Shown here piece by piece: positions 6,156 to 9,739 of a DNA stretch of 9,739 nt. The notes under the pieces were generated by a model. The model was not told the DNA's origin, did not search any database, and saw only the letters and a program-made list of their open reading frames with translations. The translations under genes were made by a program, and so were the position numbers. Location of the stretch: the NCBI GenBank assembly GCA_025965635.1, contig JAOPWO010000133.1, positions 1 through 9,739 on the forward strand. The letters run 5' to 3'. Numbering within the stretch: the first letter of the stretch is position 1; each line of letters begins with the position of its first letter. The stretch is from Modestobacter sp. (GTDB lineage: Bacteria > Actinomycetota > Actinomycetes > Mycobacteriales > Geodermatophilaceae).

Positions 6156-7109
6156 GTGACCACCAGCGCACCCCCCCGCCCTCCGCAGTCCCCGGACCGC
6201 CCCAAGCGCCGTCGGGGTGACCGCATCTTCGCCGGCAGCGCCACCGGCGCCGGCATCTTCATCCTGGTCGTGCTCGCCGGTGTCGCGGTCTTCCTGGTCG
6301 CCGAATCCTGGCCCGCCGTCGTCGCCCCCGCCGAGGACGTCTCCGGCGGGGAGGGCCTGACCAGCTACATCACACCGCTGATCTTCGGCACGCTGCTCGC
6401 CTCGGTGATCGCCCTGGTCATCGCCACCCCGCTGGCCGTGGCGATCGCCCTGTTCATCACCAACTACGCACCCCGCCGGTTGGCCGCCGGCCTGGGCTAC
6501 GTCATCGACCTGCTGGCCGCCATCCCGAGCATCGTCTACGGCTTCTGGGGCATCTTCGCCCTGGCCCCCGCCCTGGTGCCCTTCTACGCCTGGGCCGAGC
6601 GCAACCTCGGCTTCATCCCGCTGTTCGCCGGCCCCGCCTCCGCGACCGGCCGCACGATGCTCACCGCCGGGATCGTGCTGGCGGTGATGATCCTGCCGAT
6701 CATCTCGGCGATCTCCCGCGAGGTGTTCAGCCAGGCTCCCGCCCTCCACCGGGAGGCCGCGCTCGCCCTCGGCGCGACCCGCTGGGAGATGATCAGGATG
6801 GCGGTGCTGCCCTACGGCAAGTCCGGGATCATCGGCGGGGCCATGCTGGGGCTGGGCCGGGCGCTCGGCGAGACGCTGGCCATCGCGCTCGTGCTGTCCG
6901 CCTCGGGCGGCATCACGTTCAACCTGATCTCCAACAGCAACCCCTCGACGATCGCGGCGAACATCGCGCTGCAGTTCCCCGAGTCGACGGGCCTGCAGGT
7001 CAACACGCTCATCGCCAGCGGCCTCGCGCTGTTCGTGATCACGCTCGCGGTGAACATGCTCGCCCGCTGGGTCGTCACCCGGCGCGCCGACTTCTCCGGA
7101 GCCAACTGA
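6156..7109 (+). CDS. pstC: Phosphate ABC transporter permease PstC
   Basis: This is one of the two membrane subunits of the phosphate importer, with 317 residues. After a basic, Pro-rich cytoplasmic N-terminus (about residues 1-28) comes TM1 (around 31-49) and about five further helices. The ABC-coupling EAA loop reads REAALALGATRWEMIRMAVLP with its Glu near residue 200, followed by the conserved LGLGRALGETLAIALV. I chose GTG 6156 because GGAG lies 6 nt upstream; ATG 6144 is in frame four codons earlier but has no ribosome binding site. The stop overlaps the pstA start by one base (TGATG), indicating coupled translation. It pairs with PstA in the membrane and docks with PstB. Confidence 0.94.
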   Translation: MTTSAPPRPPQSPDRPKRRRGDRIFAGSATGAGIFILVVLAGVAVFLVAESWPAVVAPAEDVSGGEGLTSYITPLIFGTLLASVIALVIATPLAVAIALFITNYAPRRLAAGLGYVIDLLAAIPSIVYGFWGIFALAPALVPFYAWAERNLGFIPLFAGPASATGRTMLTAGIVLAVMILPIISAISREVFSQAPALHREAALALGATRWEMIRMAVLPYGKSGIIGGAMLGLGRALGETLAIALVLSASGGITFNLISNSNPSTIAANIALQFPESTGLQVNTLIASGLALFVITLAVNMLARWVVTRRADFSGAN

Positions 7110-8188
7110 TGAGCCAGACCGTCTCGCCGCCCCGCACCGACCACCCGGACCTCCCCGGGCCGGTCCGCACCCGCCGGCGGCTGCCGCGGTACGCCGCCAC
7201 GGGCCTGTACCTCGCCGGCCTCCTGCTCGGGGCGGTGCTGTCCGCGCTGTCCGGCTTCAACCCCGCGCTGACCGTCATCTACGGCGTGGCGATCGGCACG
7301 GTCGCCGTGTACGCCGCCTCGCGGGCCGTCGAGGGCACGCGCAAGGCCACCGACCGGCTGGTCACCTGCATCGTGGTGACCGCCTTCGGCATCGCCGTCG
7401 TCCCGCTGGTGTGGCTGTCCTACACCGTGCTCGATCGCGGCCTGACCCGGCTGGACGGGACCTTCTTCAGCAACTCCATGGTCGGCGTGGTCGGGGAGGG
7501 CGGCGGCGCGTACCACGCGATCATGGGCACGCTGATCATCACCGCGCTGGCCGCGGTGATCTCGGTGCCCATCGGCCTGCTGACCGCCATCTACCTGGTG
7601 GAGTACGGCAGCGGCCGGCTCAAGCGGGCCATCACGTTCTTCGTCGACGTCATGACCGGCATCCCGTCGATCGTCGCCGGCCTGTTCGCCTTCGCCCTCT
7701 TCACGCTGCTCTTCGGCAACGACGTCCGGTTGGGCGTGATGGGCGCGGTGGCCCTCTCGGTGCTGATGATCCCGGTCGTCGTCCGCTCGTCCGAGGAGGT
7801 GCTCAAGCTGGTCCCCAACGAGCTGCGTGAGGCCAGCTACGCCCTGGGTGTGCCCAAGTGGCGAACCGTCGTCAAGGTCGTCCTGCCGACCGCGATCGCC
7901 GGTCTGGGTACCGGAGTCACCCTCTCCATCGCCCGCGTCGTCGGGGAGACCGCCCCGTTGCTGGTCACGGTGGGCCTCATCACCAGCACCAACCTCAACC
8001 CGTTCGACGGGCGGATGGCGACCCTGCCGGTGTTCGCCTACTACCAGCTGACCCAGCCCGGGACAGCCACCCAGGCGTTCCTCGACCGCGCCTGGACAGC
8101 AGCACTCGTACTCATCATCCTGGTGATGGCGCTCAACGTCGTCGCTCGCCTGATCAGCCGCTTCTTCGCTCCCCAGACCGGTCGCTGA
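7109..8188 (+). CDS. pstA: Phosphate ABC transporter permease PstA
   Basis: This is the second membrane subunit of the phosphate importer, with 359 residues. ATG 7109 overlaps the pstC stop, and GGAG sits 7 nt upstream. The EAA coupling loop reads REASYALGVPKWRTVVKVVLP with Glu241, followed by SIARVVGETAPLLVTVG. The conserved permease core is preceded by an extra N-terminal part of about 80 residues containing two additional hydrophobic stretches (around YLAGLLLGAVLSALSGF and ALTVIYGVAIGTVAVYAAS). This makes it longer than the roughly 290-300 residue PstA of E. coli; such extension is, as far as I recall, common in actinobacteria. A 24-bp gap separates it from pstB. Confidence 0.94.
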   Translation: MSQTVSPPRTDHPDLPGPVRTRRRLPRYAATGLYLAGLLLGAVLSALSGFNPALTVIYGVAIGTVAVYAASRAVEGTRKATDRLVTCIVVTAFGIAVVPLVWLSYTVLDRGLTRLDGTFFSNSMVGVVGEGGGAYHAIMGTLIITALAAVISVPIGLLTAIYLVEYGSGRLKRAITFFVDVMTGIPSIVAGLFAFALFTLLFGNDVRLGVMGAVALSVLMIPVVVRSSEEVLKLVPNELREASYALGVPKWRTVVKVVLPTAIAGLGTGVTLSIARVVGETAPLLVTVGLITSTNLNPFDGRMATLPVFAYYQLTQPGTATQAFLDRAWTAALVLIILVMALNVVARLISRFFAPQTGR

Positions 8189-8212
8189 CCGGACCGCCCA
8201 GAAGGACACCAC

Positions 8213-8992
8213 GTGGCCAAGCGCATCGACGTCTCCGATCTCAACATCTACTACGGCAACTTCCTGGCGGTGGAGGGCGTGAACGTCTCCATCGAACCGC
8301 GGAGCATCACGGCCCTGATCGGGCCGTCCGGCTGCGGGAAGTCGACCTTCCTCCGATCGATCAACCGGATGCACGAGGTGCTGCCGGGTGCCCGCGTGGA
8401 GGGGAAGATCGTCATGGACGGCCAGGACCTCTACGGGGCCGACGTCGACCCGGTGAACGTCCGCCGGCAGATCGGCATGGTCTTCCAGCGGCCCAACCCG
8501 TTCCCGACGATGTCGATCTACGACAACGTGGCCGCCGGCATGCGGCTCAACGCCAAGAAGATGAAGAAGACCGACACCGACGAGCTGGTCGAGCGCTCGC
8601 TGCGCGGCGCAAATCTCTGGAACGAGGTCAAGGACCGCCTCGACCGGCCGGGATCGAGCTTGTCGGGCGGTCAGCAGCAGCGGCTCTGCATCGCGCGGGC
8701 GATCGCCGTGGAGCCCGACGTCCTGCTGATGGACGAGCCGTGTTCGGCTCTGGACCCGATCTCCACGCTGGCGATCGAGGACCTGATGACCGAGCTCAAG
8801 GAGCGCTTCACGATCGTCATCGTGACGCACAACATGCAGCAGGCCGCCCGGGTCAGCGAGCAGACCGGATTCTTCAACCTCAACGGCGTGGGTCAGCCGG
8901 GCCGGCTGATCGAGTTCAACCCCACCGAGAAGATCTTCAGCAACCCCGACGAGAAGGCCACCGAGGACTACATCTCGGGCCGCTTCGGCTGA
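8213..8992 (+). CDS. pstB: Phosphate ABC transporter ATPase PstB
   Basis: This is the ATP-hydrolysing subunit driving phosphate import at the cytoplasmic face. It has 259 residues, the family's usual length. All nucleotide-binding motifs are intact: Walker A GPSGCGKST (37-45), Q-loop VFQRPNPFP (Gln92), ABC signature LSGGQQQR (150-157), Walker B VLLMDEP (170-176), D-loop SALD (178-181) and H-loop His206 in VTHNM. The conserved PstB segment QRPNPFPTMSIYDNV separates it from other ABC ATPases. The start is GTG 8213 with GAAGGA 6 nt upstream. It is the last gene of the operon; no phoU follows, so the negative regulator PhoU must be elsewhere. The stop codon forms one end of a 16-bp palindrome. 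Confidence 0.96.
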   Translation: MAKRIDVSDLNIYYGNFLAVEGVNVSIEPRSITALIGPSGCGKSTFLRSINRMHEVLPGARVEGKIVMDGQDLYGADVDPVNVRRQIGMVFQRPNPFPTMSIYDNVAAGMRLNAKKMKKTDTDELVERSLRGANLWNEVKDRLDRPGSSLSGGQQQRLCIARAIAVEPDVLLMDEPCSALDPISTLAIEDLMTELKERFTIVIVTHNMQQAARVSEQTGFFNLNGVGQPGRLIEFNPTEKIFSNPDEKATEDYISGRFG

Positions 8993-9005
8993 GCCGGCCG
9001 GCTCA
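8990..9005. terminator. Palindrome spanning both stop codons of convergent genes
   Basis: TGAGCCGGCCGGCTCA is a perfect 16-bp palindrome. Its left end is the pstB stop TGA and its right end, read on the other strand, is the stop of the 75-codon ORF. As RNA it could fold into a 6-bp GC-rich stem with a GGCC loop from either strand. No U-tract follows on either side, so a bidirectional terminator role is only plausible. Confidence 0.4.
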
Positions 9006-9230
9006 CGCGCCGTCCGGGCCGATCTGCCGGGGGTCCGGGGTCCGGAACGCAGTGGCCTCCGGAAGCTTCACCGCCTCGGCCTCCTCCGGTGCGGGATCGC
9101 CGCCCGGAACCACGTCGGGCTCCTCACCGCCGATGCCGAAACCCGACGCCGGCGGGGGTGCGCCCGCGCCCGGGTCCGCGGCGGGGATGCCGTCGTCGTC
9201 CGGGCCGGAAGAGTGCGGGGGCATCGACAT
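9003..9230 (-). CDS. Hypothetical acidic Pro/Gly-rich 75-residue protein
   Basis: I do not recognise this protein. It is rich in Pro, Gly, Ala, Asp and Glu (for example SSGPDDDGIPAADPGAGAPP), with no transmembrane segment, signal peptide or Cys, and is probably disordered. About 66 of 75 codons end in G or C, which supports real coding. Two start codons are close together (ATG 9230 and ATG 9224), neither with a good Shine-Dalgarno. It lies 75 bp downstream of the LytR_C-domain gene on the same strand, so it may be cotranscribed, and it converges on pstB with 10 bp between stops. A chance open frame in GC-rich DNA remains possible. Confidence 0.45.
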   Translation of the reverse strand: MSMPPHSSGPDDDGIPAADPGAGAPPPASGFGIGGEEPDVVPGGDPAPEEAEAVKLPEATAFRTPDPRQIGPDGA

Positions 9231-9305
9231 GCCCGCTGGCTACCCAGCCCCGGCCGCCGGACCCCTGCTGCAGGGAAAACACCGGCTGAACTCCGGGGGC
9301 CTGCT
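9231..9305. other. 75-bp spacer between LytR_C gene and hypothetical ORF
   Basis: The only structure seen is a small dyad, CCCTGC (9263-9268) and GCAGGG (9270-9275), next to a run of four A on the + strand. On the - strand the T-run precedes the dyad rather than following it, so it does not look like a terminator for the LytR_C gene. I see no clear promoter. Confidence 0.4.
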
Positions 9306-9739
9306 TCAGCAGGTGACGGGAGCCGGTTCCGGAGCGACCGGAGGCGGCGCGGGCGCGTCCGCCGGAGCCGCACCGGCGGCCGGCACGCCGATGGTCACCG
9401 GAACGACGGTCGAGTACCCGGGACCGATGACCAGCTGGACCGTCTCGCCGATCGAGTCACTGGGCTGCAGCACCGCACCGGGCACCGCCGCGGCCACCGT
9501 GCGCGCCTGCTCCTGGACGCCGGGCCCATGGCGGACGACGCTCTCGTTGACCGTCCCCGGCTCGTTGCCGACCGCACCCACCGCGAATCCCTGCGCCTGC
9601 AGCAGGTCGGCCACCCCTGCACCCAGACCCGTCGTTCCCGTGCCGTTCAGCACGTCGACGGTGATCGAGGCCGGCGCCGCGGTGAGGGCCTCCCCGGCGG
9701 GCGGCGCGGTCGGCCCGGCAGCCGGCGGCGCGTCCCCGG
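9306..9739 (-). CDS. LytR C-terminal domain protein, probably LCP family (5' end outside window)
   Basis: The frame is open to the right window edge and continues beyond it, so only the C-terminal ~144 residues are seen. A Pro/Ala-rich linker (about nt 9670-9739) is followed by a LytR_C domain that begins ITVDVLNGTGTTGLG and runs through LLQAQGFAVGAVGN to TVQLVIGPGYSTVV. A Pro/Ala-rich tail ends in Cys. LytR_C often follows the catalytic LytR-CpsA-Psr domain, which joins glycopolymers to peptidoglycan outside the membrane, but it also occurs alone behind one membrane anchor. The catalytic part is not in the window, so LCP membership is inferred. The GTG at 9653 is inside the domain and is not the start. 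Confidence 0.85.
   Translation of the reverse strand, partial: GDAPPAAGPTAPPAGEALTAAPASITVDVLNGTGTTGLGAGVADLLQAQGFAVGAVGNEPGTVNESVVRHGPGVQEQARTVAAAVPGAVLQPSDSIGETVQLVIGPGYSTVVPVTIGVPAAGAAPADAPAPPPVAPEPAPVTC

Noticed and set aside
6812..8830. 672-codon open frame on the - strand across pstC, pstA and pstB
   Set aside because: Same low-complexity hydrophilic composition; it is a shadow of the strongly conserved pst genes.
9263..9275. Hairpin CCCTGC/GCAGGG as terminator of the LytR_C gene
   Set aside because: The loop is too short unless the stem shrinks to 5 bp, and on the - strand the T-run comes before rather than after the stem.
1..9739. Insertion sequences, CRISPR arrays, tRNA or rRNA genes, attachment sites
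   Set aside because: I found no transposase or integrase frames, no regularly spaced repeats with spacers, and no tRNA- or rRNA-like sequences. Composition is even across the ars and pst parts, so I see no sequence sign of recent transfer.

Overview
The window is GC-rich DNA (third codon positions mostly G or C, GTG and TTG starts common) from a high-GC actinobacterium. The gene set and protein style suggest Geodermatophilaceae or a close relative, but that placement is inference from composition and remembered homologues, not a search. It is almost fully coding and joins an arsenic-resistance locus to a phosphate-uptake operon.

Left part (1-4647), arsenic. On the + strand lie the 3' portion of a flavin-dependent oxidoreductase of the type found in actinobacterial ars clusters (ArsO-like) and, overlapping its stop, a 12-helix MFS transporter. 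Facing them on the - strand is a tightly packed operon read right to left: arsR (As(III)-sensing repressor), acr3 (arsenite efflux pump), an unrecognised 67-codon small ORF, and arsC (arsenate reductase). The junctions arsR/acr3, acr3/sORF and sORF/upstream arsC start are all 4-base stop/start overlaps (GTGA, ATGA, GTGA). The MFS gene and arsC converge and overlap by 17 bp.

Middle (4648-4922), a 275-bp divergent control region. A 33-bp interrupted dyad covers the arsR start codon and is the best ArsR operator candidate. Nearer the other side, GTTCACC-type repeats in 11-bp phase look like a PhoP-binding PHO box upstream of pstS, followed by a TANNNT -10 element.

Right part (4923-8992), a complete pstSCAB phosphate ABC-transport operon: lipoprotein binding protein, two permeases and ATPase, with a strong stem-loop between pstS and pstC. 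No phoU follows. A 16-bp perfect palindrome containing both stop codons separates pstB from a convergent 75-codon hypothetical ORF. At the right edge is the C-terminal end of a - strand LytR_C-domain protein, probably a cell-wall LCP-family ligase.

Taken together: arsenate is a phosphate mimic that enters cells through phosphate transporters. ArsC reduces it to arsenite, Acr3 exports it, ArsR senses it, and the flavoprotein/MFS pair may act on another arsenic species. Placing this back to back with a PHO-regulated Pst system is functionally sensible. All gene families are known; the least explained items are the small ORF inside the ars operon and the flavoprotein/MFS pair.
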